NCBI GenBank assembly: GCA_030435675.1
Contig: JAUCMV010000006.1
Location: 372,001 to 436,000 of the forward strand
DNA: 64,000 bases
Source: Steinernema hermaphroditum
Taxonomy: Eukaryota > Nematoda > Chromadorea > Rhabditida > Steinernematidae
Reading direction: 5' to 3'
This document shows, piece by piece, positions 52,575-63,775 of the stretch; the stretch's first letter is position 1; the number at the start of each line of letters is the position of its first letter. A program made the position numbers and the translations under genes. Under the pieces are notes generated by a model. The model had not been told where the DNA came from. It was given only the letters and a program-made list of their open reading frames with translations, and searched no databases.

Positions 52575-53130
52575 TCATTTGTGTTCCCAGTGATCGGTCG
52601 GGTCGTCCACTCGCTCTCTCTGAGGCTGCCTGGGGCCGACAGAGTTGAGTGAGCGGTCGTTCTCGGCCGTCATTGTTGGTTGCATAGTGATCGCCCCGGC
52701 TCCCAGAAGGCCTGGAACACCAGGGAGCCGTAGTTCCAACGTCTTGCCAAGAAGCCCGTCACTGCCGCCCGACTCCACCCGCGCCGCCAGAGAAGCCGAA
52801 GAAGCGTTACAACTCCGAAGTCTGTGCCGCCAGTTGCCTTGATGGTTCCCGGTTTGCCCGTTGTGCTCCACCGACGCGTTTCGCCCAGATGCCGTTCTTC
52901 GCCCGTGCTGCCCGCGGAAGCCGCCGAAGAAGCTTCTCAACTCCGACGTCCGCGCTGCCACCCGAGCTGAAGATGGGCTTGCTGTGTTCCACCGTCTCCG
53001 GGGTCAACTCTTCGCCTCTCTGATGCCTGCGCACACTGATGGGATCGTCGCCTTCTACTCTGATGATGTGCCCTGCGCCGAAGCCAGAAGACCGACGACT
53101 ACGGAGTGACAATGTGGTTTTTGTGCATAT
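52575..53130 (-). repeat. dispersed repeat family R1, copy A
   Basis: This is the longest copy. Read on the minus strand it contains GSDGLLGKTLELRLPGVPGL. The outer end matches copies B and C (an RRPTTTE-then-stop frame on the plus strand, followed by a TTTTTGTG-like string). The bases GTAACAAAACGT occur on both sides (about 52557 and 53193), which could be a target-site duplication or part of a nested element. Composition is much richer in GC than the neighbouring gene-free DNA. I see no complete gene. Confidence 0.6.
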
Positions 53131-53189
53131 ATATGACGTCTCGCAAGGCGTAAGCCTTAGATACGAGAAATAAACTCGTAAACTCGTAA

Positions 53190-53640
53190 CTCGTAACAAA
53201 ACGTAGGGAATTTTTATTCTTGGTGGTAGTCAGAAGTCCGCAGTGCTCACTTTTCGCCTTTTTGATATTCTGGAAGCGTCACATAGATCAACGTGAAAAC
53301 ATTTCACTGATAACGGCTGTGACGATGTTTACTTAGACTTTCAACCGTTCATATTCGGTTACCCGAACTAAAAATGAATGTCCACAGTTGGCAGTGAAAA
53401 GAAACATCGCTAAACATACATTGGTACAGAACGTAGGCAGTTTTTCTTTTTCCGTGAGACATCTATTCAGAAGTCTGGAATGCCATTACGATGAGCATCT
53501 TAAGGTGAGATCGGTCGAAAAACGAAAAAGAAGCGAAAAATTAGAGAGACTGATCGGTCTCACACTCGGTTGCTCACAGAAATAACATTCTAGACTGTTT
53601 AGATAGCTTTTTTTTGTGGGCCACCCTGTATAATGCTCAT
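53190..53640. repeat. nested repeat fragments with a mariner-like end
   Basis: The string GTAACAAAACGTAGGGAATTTTT at 53193 recurs in diverged form at about 53420 (GTACAGAACGTAGGCAGTTTTT), each followed by a TCAGAAGTC block, so there is a local duplication. At 53607-53632 the sequence TTTTTTTTGTGGGCCACCCTGTATAA resembles a mariner-type terminal repeat. No transposase is present. Confidence 0.35.
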
Positions 53641-53977
53641 GCATGGTTAGTGGCTCAGCTGATATGTATTTGATGGATACCAATATCTTCATTTCACAGA
53701 AATAAGCTTCCATTCTTTTTTTATCTTGTTTCAAGGACAAACAGTTCTTGGCAGATATTTCTTAAGGGCTTTCAAGAATCATTTTTATGGTATTGTTAGA
53801 GAAGGAACGATCGCAGCCTTGACAGTTTTCTCGTCATAATATAGCTGTAAAAGAATTAGTGGGTGACTCGTGATCGATTTTGGTCCCTGTCCGATAAAAG
53901 TCCATCGAAATTTTATACAACAACAAACTGCTCTCGATATAAGCGACTGACCGCGGACAGTGAACAGATCCATTATC

Positions 53978-54426
53978 ATGTGGCGTCTAACCTGTTTCTT
54001 CGCTGTTTCCCTGCTCTTCCTTAGTGCTGTAGAAGGGAAACCCCAAACTGTGGCTCCAGGTACTGGTGACTGTAGCAAAATTGGTGAGCTGTTCAAACTG
54101 AACAACGATCACTCCGTTTTGGTAAGAGTAATTTTTAAAATTCCCGTAAAGGCAGAGTCTTACAGGTGGACAGTCTCAACGCTGGATGCGAGAAGTTCGC
54201 TAATGACGAATGCAAGAACTTTAAGCCCTTCATCGAACGGATCGATAAGGAGATCGTTCGCAACTCCGCTGTGAAATATGACCAGATGAGAATCGACTTT
54301 TTTATTCGGATCATTGGAGAGTACATCAATAGAAACACCGCCCGCCGCGACGCCGTCGTCAATATTCAGCTAAACAATGGATGGGGAAGCGTGTGGCAGC
54401 TCGCTGATTGTCAGGTTGTCAACTAA
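53978..54426 (+). CDS. small secreted protein, paralogue 2
   Basis: Exons 53978-54121 and 54166-54426 encode 134 residues. The signal peptide is LTCFFAVSLLFLSAVEG. The mature protein shares with paralogue 1 the four Cys (GDCSKIGELF, AGCEKF, DECKNF, LADC), the FKPFIERIDKEIVRN block and NNGWGSVWQL. Roughly a third of mature residues are identical by eye, so the duplication is not recent. An AATAAA lies at about 54442. Function is unknown; a CGATAA site 85 bases upstream of the start hints at the same regulation as its neighbour. Confidence 0.8.
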
Positions 54427-54689
54427 TGTGATGTGAAAATGGAATAAATCTTTGACAAAATGAATAAATTAAGCGGATGGATTTTGGAATTTTAAATGAA
54501 GAGCAACCCTGAATCAGAAAGAAATTTTATCAGTATGGCTAATAGCTGCAGATCATGATCGTTTGCTGACGAAGCAACCTTTCGGTTAGGTGCGGATAGC
54601 CAACAAGTTGTCGTGTATCATCCAGAAGGGCTTTCACTATTATGACTATATTTGCTTAGTACCTTTTCCGGTGTTGATCCCGAACCAGC

Positions 54690-54940
54690 CGGTTGCGATG
54701 TACTTCGCGGCACAAAACCGCCTAAACTCCATAAATGACTATGGAACCTCTCCCGGAAGTTGCGTCTACGACGGTGATGTTGGCCCAGAGCATCTCGGCC
54801 TCGAGGATGGTATGCATGCTCGGGGACGCACTGCTTGTTTTCGATGGTGGCGAAACTACGGCATCCCACTCTCCTAATTCCCTCCGACGCCGTTAAACTT
54901 ACAGTTGCAATAGGGTTTGTCACCGGGTTAAGACAAGCCG
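54690..54940 (+). repeat. dispersed repeat family R1, copy D (fragment)
   Basis: The segment around 54830-54920 aligns by eye with 62975-63060. Shared strings are GATGGTGGCGAAACTACGGC or GTGGTGGGACTACGGC, AATTCCCTC, and CAGTTGCAATAGGGTTTGTC or CAACTGCCACGGGGTTTGCC. In the shared frame KLRHPTLLIPSDA corresponds to GLRLPGVPIPSGS of copy E. It is shorter and more diverged than copies A and C. Confidence 0.45.
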
Positions 54941-54959
54941 TTATACATGCAACATCATA

Positions 54960-55756
54960 AGTATTTCTTAGCAGCACTGACCAATATAACGATTAAAAAA
55001 ATTCTGTCTGTGTTGTTAACAGTGTTGTTGTAATCTTGCTGTCATCCATTCGAAAGCTATCGAAAATCGCAAGTTGCTGAAAAAAATTCCTTTATGAATG
55101 CAATAGACACACAGAGAAGCTTACCACTACTTTCCCAAGGTCGGGAACTGCTTATTCATGAATTCAAACGACCGCACATAACTGCCCAAACGGGGTGTTC
55201 AATGACTTGTGGGGATTCGTTGAACCAGGGGTTCGCATCTGTTTCTACATTCATACATGTGTTCCGGCATGAAACTAGTTATATTTTTTGTATTCTCCAA
55301 TATGTAAGTCGATAGTGAGATAGTGACCCGTATCGTCGAAAAGAATTTAAATCAGTATCCTTCTAAAACAAGAATACCGCTGCGTACAACGACCCTCTTC
55401 ACAATGCCAATTAATTCGATCGCTTCTTTCGCATTTTAATCGAAATGAGCCTCTAAATGACCGGGTACGCGAACCCCTATTTTCGGCTTTGGGAGTCGCG
55501 GGGCGAACGGGATCCCCGGCGACGTTTCAAACCGGGCGCGAATCCGCCTGCCCCTCCGCAAAAACTTGTCCGATTGTTCTCGAAAGTGCATAACAAGCCG
55601 ATCGCATCATCGACGCACGAGGCCGCCTGAAGGCGCCCCGACGACGTCTCCATTTGCGTGTGAGGAGGAGACCTGTTTGTCGTTCATCCTTGCCGCGGAT
55701 TGACTAACGCCGATATAAAGGAATCGCAAGTTCGAATCCTTGTTTCAGGTAAAACA
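54960..55756. other. upstream region of receptor gene
   Basis: No exon is supported. A GC-rich stretch (55490-55680) lies just before the receptor start and may be its promoter. A TTCGAATCC string at 55731 resembles part of a tRNA T-arm but without a matching tRNA body. Confidence 0.45.
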
Positions 55757-58466
55757 ATGATGCCGCGGCTTTTGCTTGCGTTTCTTCCGTTCATCGCCAC
55801 ACAGGAATTGGTCCTCTCGTCGTTGTTTCATAATTCCGGAATTTCTTTTGGAGTTGAACCGTGCAGCTACTTTGACAACATCACAGGTCAGTATACTATG
55901 GAGTAGTTGATCGCACTACTGAATTTACTCTCGTGTTTTGGCTTTGATTTGAGTGCAGCACAAAACGTACCCTCTATTTTATGTTATTTGGACATCAGAA
56001 CTTTGACAGTGTCTAAATATTATGGTAGTTAATCTGTAAATAAATGCGGTGCATAATTTTTTTAACTGCTCTATTTTCAACACGTAATACCTATCCAAAA
56101 GCTGTTCTAGTAGTAAGAGGACTTGCTCATAAATAAGGCGACTTATCCCGCATCTCTCTATTTCCTTGATGAATTAAAGAGATTCGGATGTTAATGGGAT
56201 TATGAAAGCAAACCAGTTTCCCCAGCCGCACTCTCGGCTTGTGATACTTGATCGTCGGGATGATTGTCGGAAGACTTTGTTAATGTTCGCCTATGTGGGT
56301 GAGCAATCGGAAAACCGGTTAATGAAACAGTCGCGTGCTTTGTGGCGAGGGAATCAGTGTACGTTTTAAAACTGGCCTTATTTAGGCTTACAGCTGATTC
56401 GGATCTTGAGTCAGCCTAGTACTACAACCTTGGTGTTAATCTTTGAACTCGTTATTTTGATACCCTGTACTGAAAATGTTTGTATGCCAGATCTTTAAGC
56501 CAAAAATTTCTTGCTAAATACTCTTTTGTGATATTTCCTCTCATTTTCTTTTCTGCGAAGTTGTCGAGAGAGCATGTTTTGGCATGCTTAACTTTGAAGT
56601 GTAAAATGACAGTAAGTCACATCTCTCGTTGTTCCTGATTTGGCATGCTCCTTCAACTAGCTGGCTGTCATGCACAGTTGTGATCTAGCCAGTCGAAAAA
56701 ATTGATCTCTACTTGTAAAATAGAATAATCCGCATTCTTACGTTACCTTGTTCTTACAAAATTTGAATATACTTATGATCATACTATGCTTTCATAATAG
56801 ACCTTTGTTTTCTTTCAGATATTCAGCAGCTCGAACAGCACCAATTCGCCTCATTTGAACAGTGTCTTTATTATTTCTTAGCTACTGAGACCCAAAAGAA
56901 GTATGCCAACGCTGCCGTTCCTCACGCTATCGCCTCCTTACCTCCAAGCTATGGCAAGCGGAACCGAAGTGTGAATGTGCGTGTCAGCCAGATCACACTT
57001 CAGCACAGCCACTTGGTAGTTATCCACCTTTAGCGTGCTCAATAAATTATGCCTTTTCAGAACGAATTCTTGAAAGATCTCTCCATCCATGGCTACCTCC
57101 AGCTCGACTGGAATGACGAGCGCCTATCTTGGGATAGTAACAGATGGAAGATTAACCAGCTTCAAATTCGTTCGGCTAGCCATGTTTGGCTTCCACTCAT
57201 CACTGCTCAGAGTTTCGACGGTGCCCTAGCCAACGGGGATACTGTAGAAATTCGTCGAATTGAAACTACCAGACGTGGAAACGTGTCCGCTTTGGTGAAC
57301 TTCTCACTGAAAACCTTTTGCGAAGATTCGGACTTCAAAAATTTCCCGGACGACGTTTACAAGTGTTGCTTCCAGCTGGAACCTTTCAAGAATCAAGATA
57401 TCATCCAGCTGCTTGCTGATGGCATGCCGGTGTTCACCGATCCCAAAAGCTTCAGAGACTATGGCTGGCTCATGTCGGGAACCATACCCACAGTATCTAG
57501 CGACCCTATTTCCCAGGTACTTAATAACATGGTTCTCGATGGGAAAGCGCATTTTTAGCTGCAATTCTGTATCAACCTACAAAGATCGACCAACTCCGTC
57601 AGAATTGAACTCACACTCCCAACCTGGACCTGTGCTATTCTCTTCTTGTTCACGCCCTTCTTAGGCCGTATTCAGATACAAATCAACGCAAAAATGTTCA
57701 TTCTGTTCCTGCAGTTCTTGACCCTTCAACTATTTAGCAACCGCATTGCCCCTCATTTAGGATCGGCCTCAGCAACGCCTATTATTTGTAAGTTCACTTA
57801 AATGCTAAATGAATTTCACGATGAAATGCTCTAACATCGCTCTGAGAGTGTGCCATTGACGTGGCCAAGAGGTGCATTGGTTATAACACGGGAACAAGTC
57901 CATCAACATTTTCATCGCCTTTTGAATTTAGAAATTTCAGATGTCTAGAGTAGAATTTACTTGGGAAGTCCTTCCGGGCAAAACTCTTTTTATGCACATT
58001 AATGTTAATCATTGTGGGCTATCGCAAATTTGGTAAACTGTAAAACATTTGGATGTTTTAAAGTTGAAAAGTTGAACTTCTCACGACTTATTTCAGTGAG
58101 GATACTCGAGTTTGCCATTGTCATGAACACCGTCAGCATAATTACCAGCATTCTCGTTTGGATGTTCATGCGTCTTAAGCGCACTCTGCCTCCTTGGGGA
58201 TGGCTCTCACAGTAAGCCCATCATCATAGTTGAAGTCAGTATAAAAACCTTTTAGAGCAAGCCAAATCATCAACCGAGTGCTTTGCATTTTCAACACTGT
58301 CGATGAGCCGGATCACGACATCGAACTTGAGCGTCAGAATTCGGACAAAACCGGAGGTGCTGGAAGATACCAACAAGACTGGAACAGTGCCTTCATAGCT
58401 ATACACGGCGCCCTTATGACTGCCTTTTCCGTTGTATTTATTATTGGTTATCTGATTATCCGTTAG
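55757..58466 (+). CDS. divergent Cys-loop ligand-gated ion channel subunit
   Basis: Pentameric receptor subunit, predicted in the plasma membrane. The start at 55757 gives a signal peptide (MMPRLLLAFLPFIATQ). A first intron of 933 bases precedes the ligand-binding domain, with HGYLQLDWNDERLSWD, HVWLPLITAQSF and a Cys-loop CEDSDFKNFPDDVYKC. Four membrane helices follow: M1 TWTCAILFLFTPFLG, M2 KMFILFLQFLTLQLFSNRI, M3 LEFAIVMNTVSIITSILVW, and M4 SAFIAIHGALMTAFSVVFII before the stop at 58464-58466. The Cys-loop has 14 residues between its Cys rather than the usual 13, and the second Cys is doubled. M2 lacks the residue patterns that mark clear cation or anion selectivity. Nematodes have many such orphan subunits; ligand and ion are unknown. 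An AATAAA occurs at about 58542. Confidence 0.88.
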
Positions 58467-58675
58467 AGTGAATGTATAGACTGTCTTTGTCCTCTCAATC
58501 CAGTGGCATATGTATCTATACGTAAATCTGTATAGTAAGTAATAAATATTTCTCCATACCACTTGCGTTAACGCTGGGTGAGTTGTGGAGGGACACAACA
58601 CTCATCACTAGGACACAAGTAGGAGTCAAATATTTGTCACATTGTACAAACATTAAGGATTTCTTAGACATGTTC

Positions 58676-58722
58676 AGATTGCCGAGCGGTCTAACGCGCC
58701 AGATAAGGGCACTAGGGCACTG
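58676..58722 (+). pseudogene. tRNA-Leu-like 5' fragment
   Basis: The string TTGCCGAGCGGTCTAACGCG matches the D-arm and A-box region of class II tRNA-Leu genes (GCCGAGCGGTCTAAGGCG). No B-box (GGTTCGAATCC) or matching acceptor stem follows within 60 bases, so it appears to be a truncated remnant between the two receptor genes. Confidence 0.4.
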
Positions 58723-58813
58723 TTATCGTTGTAAGTGAATCTTTGTCTCGTCAGAACATTTTTATTCAGTATCTGAGATGTCATAGCAACCCGTAAAATA
58801 CAAATTTTGGTAT

Positions 58814-61800
58814 CTATGGATTTTTTCCAGATGCTCCGATGTAGTAGAACCAGTAGAATATGTTGAAAGCGGTGAAGAGTAGTGGAAAGAGTTTCGCCGA
58901 GATCTAAGGTAAGACCTCAGAAGACAAGCTAAAGATTATGCACACCTCGTCTATTTTATCTCCATTCACACGATAAGGACGTGCTTCAGCGATGTTGTAC
59001 ATTTGGACGTTCGCTGAAGGCCGAGAAAGCCTCGAGTATGACGGGTCGCTAGGAAGAGGAGAGCGCGGTTTCATTCCAAGTTGTCCGAGGGATTGTGTTG
59101 TACCTGATGGACCTTCTTGCAGGGCTTCTAAAACAATCAGTGATGTCGGCATCCCTATCTACATGCCCCGGTTAAAGCCTTAAAGAGAAGACCAACAGCA
59201 TATTGATAACTTTGTTGTTTTCGAGTCATTATGATTAAATGGATGATTTTACCTTGTTCCCCATTGAACATCTGACTCGCACTGACTTGTAGCTTCATCT
59301 TGGCCAGCCATTGCTGTTCACTCATCGAACGCATCATCATCTGCTCCTTGGCTCGCTCTGTCCTCCGTCGTTTCGCGTCCAGTTTATCGGCGAAACCGAC
59401 AACTGCCAGCTACAATAAAGTAGTTTCATCATTTTCATTGAGCGAACTGTAGCTACCTCAACGAGTGAAAGAAATATGAAACCCACGCAGCCGAACATCC
59501 AGATGTCCAACGCCTTGATAGTGTTTTAAAACGGAAATACTGATTTACCACTACCTTGACATAGCTGACTTTAGGAAGATTTTTTACGATGTTACCAAAC
59601 TGGAACGTCAAAGCCATTAAAGAGCTGACGCCCAGAGTGATTCTGGCTGGGAGGGCTTTAGTGTCTATCCAAAAGGCGATCTGAAATATTGAATGTCATA
59701 GCCATCATAAGGACCGTCGGCGTACCCAAGAGATAAAGACGCTAAGATAAGTTGGCATATAGGCTGAAATTGTAATCGTGAGTACATTCACTTAACAGCA
59801 GATGTATTTCTGATAATCCGTGAACGGGAAAACCTCATAATATGTGATATTAATCATACCTTGTAGCACGTAATATCCATAGAGCCTTCTGAAAACAAAT
59901 ACCACTTCGAGCTGATCCCATAGACCGGCCGTATACAGCAATGTGGCGTTGTGATTTGAAATATCGACGAGTTCGAAATCTGGAAGTTTCTTGGCACTTG
60001 GGTCGGCTATGGTGACTGGATCCCAATCACGCCATATGATCCGAACTTCAGCTGTGTTGTATGAGTAGCTCTACAAACGGAACAAATTGTTCCTCGAACT
60101 ACGATCGTTTATGTATGTACCTCAAAAACTATATTGCACCTTTGCGTGTCCATTGGGAAATAGGTGAGATCGAGCTGGCAAGGACCTTGTAGACTGACAC
60201 GGTGGTTGACCCAAATTGTGCCTGAATAGATGTAGATACACAAAAGTCAACCAAGGAGTACCGTTGCTCATAGCGAGAAGAAGGATGTTTTGCGTAGGTG
60301 ATGAGTGGATTTCAACTTTTTTACTGTTCACGAAGCAAACCTAAAGTACAACATGTTACTAAGGTATAACGCGGTTTCGGGTTCTTGTCGATTGGATGAT
60401 TGAGTGAGCTACGCTCCTCCTAATCATCCTATTCCCGCAAGCCGAGTTATCAAAACCGTACTGAGTCGGTTAAATCTGACTATTGCTACTTAAATGTTTT
60501 AGCAAAACCGAAATTTCATTGCCCCCATAGGCATAATTTGCTTGGTGTTGTATCGGTCCGGATAACCAAATTCTAATCTCCCTCATTTCGCATATATTCC
60601 ACAGAACACACTTTATAACTCAAAAGTAAGATTTCGAACAAGCGAATTGTGGATGTAAGAGGTAATTAAGAATATATAGGCGACGTTCGACTAGTTACTG
60701 CAGACCACACAACTGACAACGAACCGTGATTCTACGAAATCTTGCGCCATTGATTCGAATTTGGCCTGGAAAATGTCGTACCTCATAACTTTTTTGGTTT
60801 TCAACCGAGTAAGAGATAATATAAAATACATGATTCTGGATGTTTCCAGAATTTTATTTTTCCGAAACCTCTGCGAATACCTATCAAAGTACGTTGTTTG
60901 TCCCAAGTGCACAGACTATATGAAGTGTGATACATTGAGAAATTAGTAGCATGATTGCTTCCAGTCTCATTTTGATCAAAATAAAATCTACACAAAAATG
61001 AAGTGAGGCTTGAATTGGATTCGAATTGGACTGGAAAATGTAATTCATAAATTTTCTCGATTTTCAACCGAGTAAGCGATAGTATAAAATGCATGATTCT
61101 GTTCATCACAATATTGATCACAATAAAATTTTAATTTCCGAAAAACACTATTGTTGTTGTCGTTTTTTTTCACTATTCAGCATGCAAATAAAAGCCACAT
61201 TAGCACAATAAATGTCACCAATACATCCGTTTTTATCCTGTAATTTCCCAGCGGGTTCTAAATGCCCCAGCATTCGATTGTTTACTCACGTTCGGAGTCC
61301 AAAGATTGGACAACTGATGAGCGGCCAGCGACAAATTGGTTAAGCAATAATTGCGGTCGCTGAAATCGAGCCGCGGATCGTGCCAAATTTGACTAAACCA
61401 CACGTCCGCTTTGAAGCTGCTGGAGAACTCGCTGATTTCGGTTATGCTCTGAACCGTCAGCTCCACAACGACGGAAGTAGACGTGTTTGCAGTCGGAAGA
61501 TTGTTTTTGTCGTAGTGGTCGTCGGAGAAGAGTTCCTAAAGCATCAGAGTTCTTTTGGAACTTAGTCCCTTGAGTACATCCCGGAAATATGGGACGTAAT
61601 GTACTAGCTCAGTGTTTAACATGATATAGGCTTTGGATGCGGTCACTTAGTGTTGAAAATTACTACTTATCCTCGAAAATCCTCGAAAAAAAAAACACCT
61701 AACAACTAGTGTTTGTCTCGTGAACAACCAATCTCGTGAACTGACTAGAAAATAGGATGGCCCACTTCAATGAAGTACTTGCGTCACGCGAAGCAGGAAG

Positions 61801-62403
61801 CGTACTGCAACTACTGCAAAGAGAGGTTTTCTCGCATACACAAAAGGATGTGGTTCGCTGGCAGAACGTCAGCGTCCGAGATGCACCATTTGTCAATAGT
61901 AAATCTTTTCATTATCATGTTCTACTAAGGTGAGCCATTCTGGATTGTATTGGATTATACGTTGTATTACATTGTACACCAAATTTACTAAATTGCATAA
62001 TGAAATCTCCATTTTCTAAGAACGTGAAATTGGAAAGGCGACTTTTTAAATGCAACGATTCCTCTACGGTCCTAAGAAAGGATTATGAAAATTTAGAGGT
62101 TCGCTGTTCCCACAAGGAGGATTAGGGGCGAGAAATGACTGTAAGAGGATTACTACTTACGCCATGCGGTTCTTTTTCTTTTTTTTTGTGGACTAGCTCT
62201 TCGGATCAAGGTACGCCATTCCATACCTGTATCAAATTCTTTCTAAGGGTCTCATTGATTGGCGTACACGGCTCTGTCCTGGGCTGGATCGCCGGTCTCC
62301 GTGAATGACCGTCATAGTCAGCGATTCGAGCTAACCGATTCGCTTGAGTGGAGTTGATCTCTGGCAGCAGCAGCAGTAGTCTAGCGAGGTAGGAAATTAT
62401 CAT
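58814..62403 (-). CDS. anion-type Cys-loop ligand-gated channel subunit (ACC/LGC-46-like)
   Basis: Exons on the minus strand include 62403-62227 (signal-like [11 protein letters not shown]), about 61535-61285, 60340-60264, and further short exons down to the stop at 58814. The ligand-binding domain shows [33 protein letters not shown] and a standard 13-residue Cys-loop [16 protein letters not shown]1 follows [23 protein letters not shown]2 begins with the PAR motif of anion channels, [21 protein letters not shown]3 is [20 protein letters not shown] and M4 [19 protein letters not shown]. The [19 protein letters not shown] stretch is typical of the nematode ACC/LGC-46/LGC-49 group of amine- or acetylcholine-gated chloride channels. 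Ligand is inferred from this grouping only. Two large introns (62226-61536, 61284-60341) hold repeats. The gene converges on the other receptor gene with about 350 bases between. Confidence 0.92.
60742..61105. repeat. duplicated ~90-base segment in receptor intron
   Basis: Two related segments, about 60755-60840 and 61010-61100, share CTGGAAAATGT, a TTTTCAACCGAGTAAG string and ATAAAATACATGATTCTG or ATAAAATGCATGATTCTG. They are direct repeats within the second intron of the minus-strand channel gene. Confidence 0.7.
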
Positions 62404-62639
62404 CTTCTTAAATGTATGTATAGTTGAGAACAAAGGAAAGAAACGCATCATCGCAAAAACAGGAAGTCGCGACTAAACTCGATTATTACAAACCCATTCC
62501 CAATGAGGTTAGAGAAGCGGAAGTGGGCGGAAGCGAGTAGAAGAAAACATGGCCTTCTCGCACACAACGAACAGGTCGGCAGACGGATATGCGAGTGTGT
62601 GTCCATTTTACTTTACTTTATTTCCCGAATCAAAGGCTT

Positions 62640-63110
62640 TGCGCCTTGCAGGACACCGAAAAAATAGACAAACAGAGGATGTCTCATTGCTGCAGGCTTC
62701 ATCCCTGGCGTAGCGGTGGTGTCGAACGGCGCGGTCGTAGACGGCGCGCTTTACGGGGCATCTGGGAATCGGCGGAACTTCGGAAATGGCGACGGAACAT
62801 CTTCTTCGCGGGCGTTTGCAGCTCAGCGGACGCTTCCGAGTCCGCATCTGCTTCGGAGAGAGGAGTCCGTGGTCCGAGAGTTGCGTCTTCGCTGGTGGTG
62901 GCGTCCTCAGAGCGTCGGCGACCTTCAGTACGACTTCTCACGCGGCCGGATTCCTAGCGCCGCACATCTTGTTTGTCAGTGGTGGTGGGACTACGGCTTC
63001 CGGGTGTTCCAATTCCCTCTGGAAGCCCGAATAGTCACAACTGCCACGGGGTTTGCCATCTGATCAACCAGACACTCAGAGAATGACCAGAAGGACTGAC
63101 CGCTCGCCAC
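62640..63110 (+). repeat. dispersed repeat family R1, copy E
   Basis: In the shared frame this copy reads VVGLRLPGVPIPSGS (about 62980-63025), matching copy A's LELRLPGVPGL. The flank ACCGCTCGCC near 63100 corresponds to GACCGCTCACTC in copy A read on the minus strand. GC-rich sequence gives long overlapping frames on both strands, which I do not regard as genes. Confidence 0.5.
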
Positions 63111-63439
63111 CGCGACACAAGTGAGAGTCGTGTCCATTTTTATGGGGCACATTCTGGTACAAGTAATTGGATTTTGAGTGCTAATACTTGTGGGACGTCT
63201 CGACGAAAACACACAGTGAAATGGTGAGTCAAGTGGCGTACTTTGGTAAAGAGAAGAAGACATTAAATTGAACATGAAACATTCAAAAGGAAAAGCAGAA
63301 CAAAAACGATTCAATGATTCAGTTGGATAAAACATCACAATGTACAGTCTGGGCCATGATCACTTTATAATTCTAGAGGTTATGCTAGGAAGTGAAAAGT
63401 GTCGTTGTTATTGTTCACTGGTAGCCGATCACATTTAAT

Positions 63440-63775
63440 CACATTATACAAATTTTGAAATTGAGAGTCCAGTCTTGGTCTCCATCGCCTGGTCTCCAAA
63501 AGACCTGAAGCATCAGGGAACGTCTCAGAAAGAAGACCGTCGTCACCACTCAAGTAGTCACGCCGTCACTTGAAGCCGAAGTCACTCCTGCTACTCCGAT
63601 GATGATTTCCCCAGTTCGTCCGCTGTGATCCACCGTTGGCACTTCTACCGAAACCTCTCCAATCCTCGCAAACTCAAGGACTCTGAGGACTATCGCTATA
63701 CCCTCTGCCAAAGTCAGAGGAAGACTACGGCGTGATGATTAGCCTTTTTGTGGTTATAAAACGTTGATTACGGTG
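63440..63775 (-). repeat. dispersed repeat family R1, copy B
   Basis: Read on the minus strand this has GDDGLLSETFPDASGLLE, corresponding to GSDGLLGKTLELRLPGVPGLL of copy A. The plus-strand end AGTCAGAGGAAGACTACGGCGTGA followed by TTTTTGTGGTTATA matches the ends of copies A and C. It lies only about 350 bases from copy E in the opposite orientation. Confidence 0.5.

Noticed and set aside
52575..53200. Long frames of 128-130 codons on the minus strand
   Set aside because: They coincide with the GC-rich repeat copy A and differ in frame between copies; kept as repeat, not as a gene.
55690..55745. Possible tRNA 3' half (AGTTCGAATCC)
   Set aside because: A short stem can form, but no D-arm or acceptor stem fits, and the receptor start codon follows within 25 bases.
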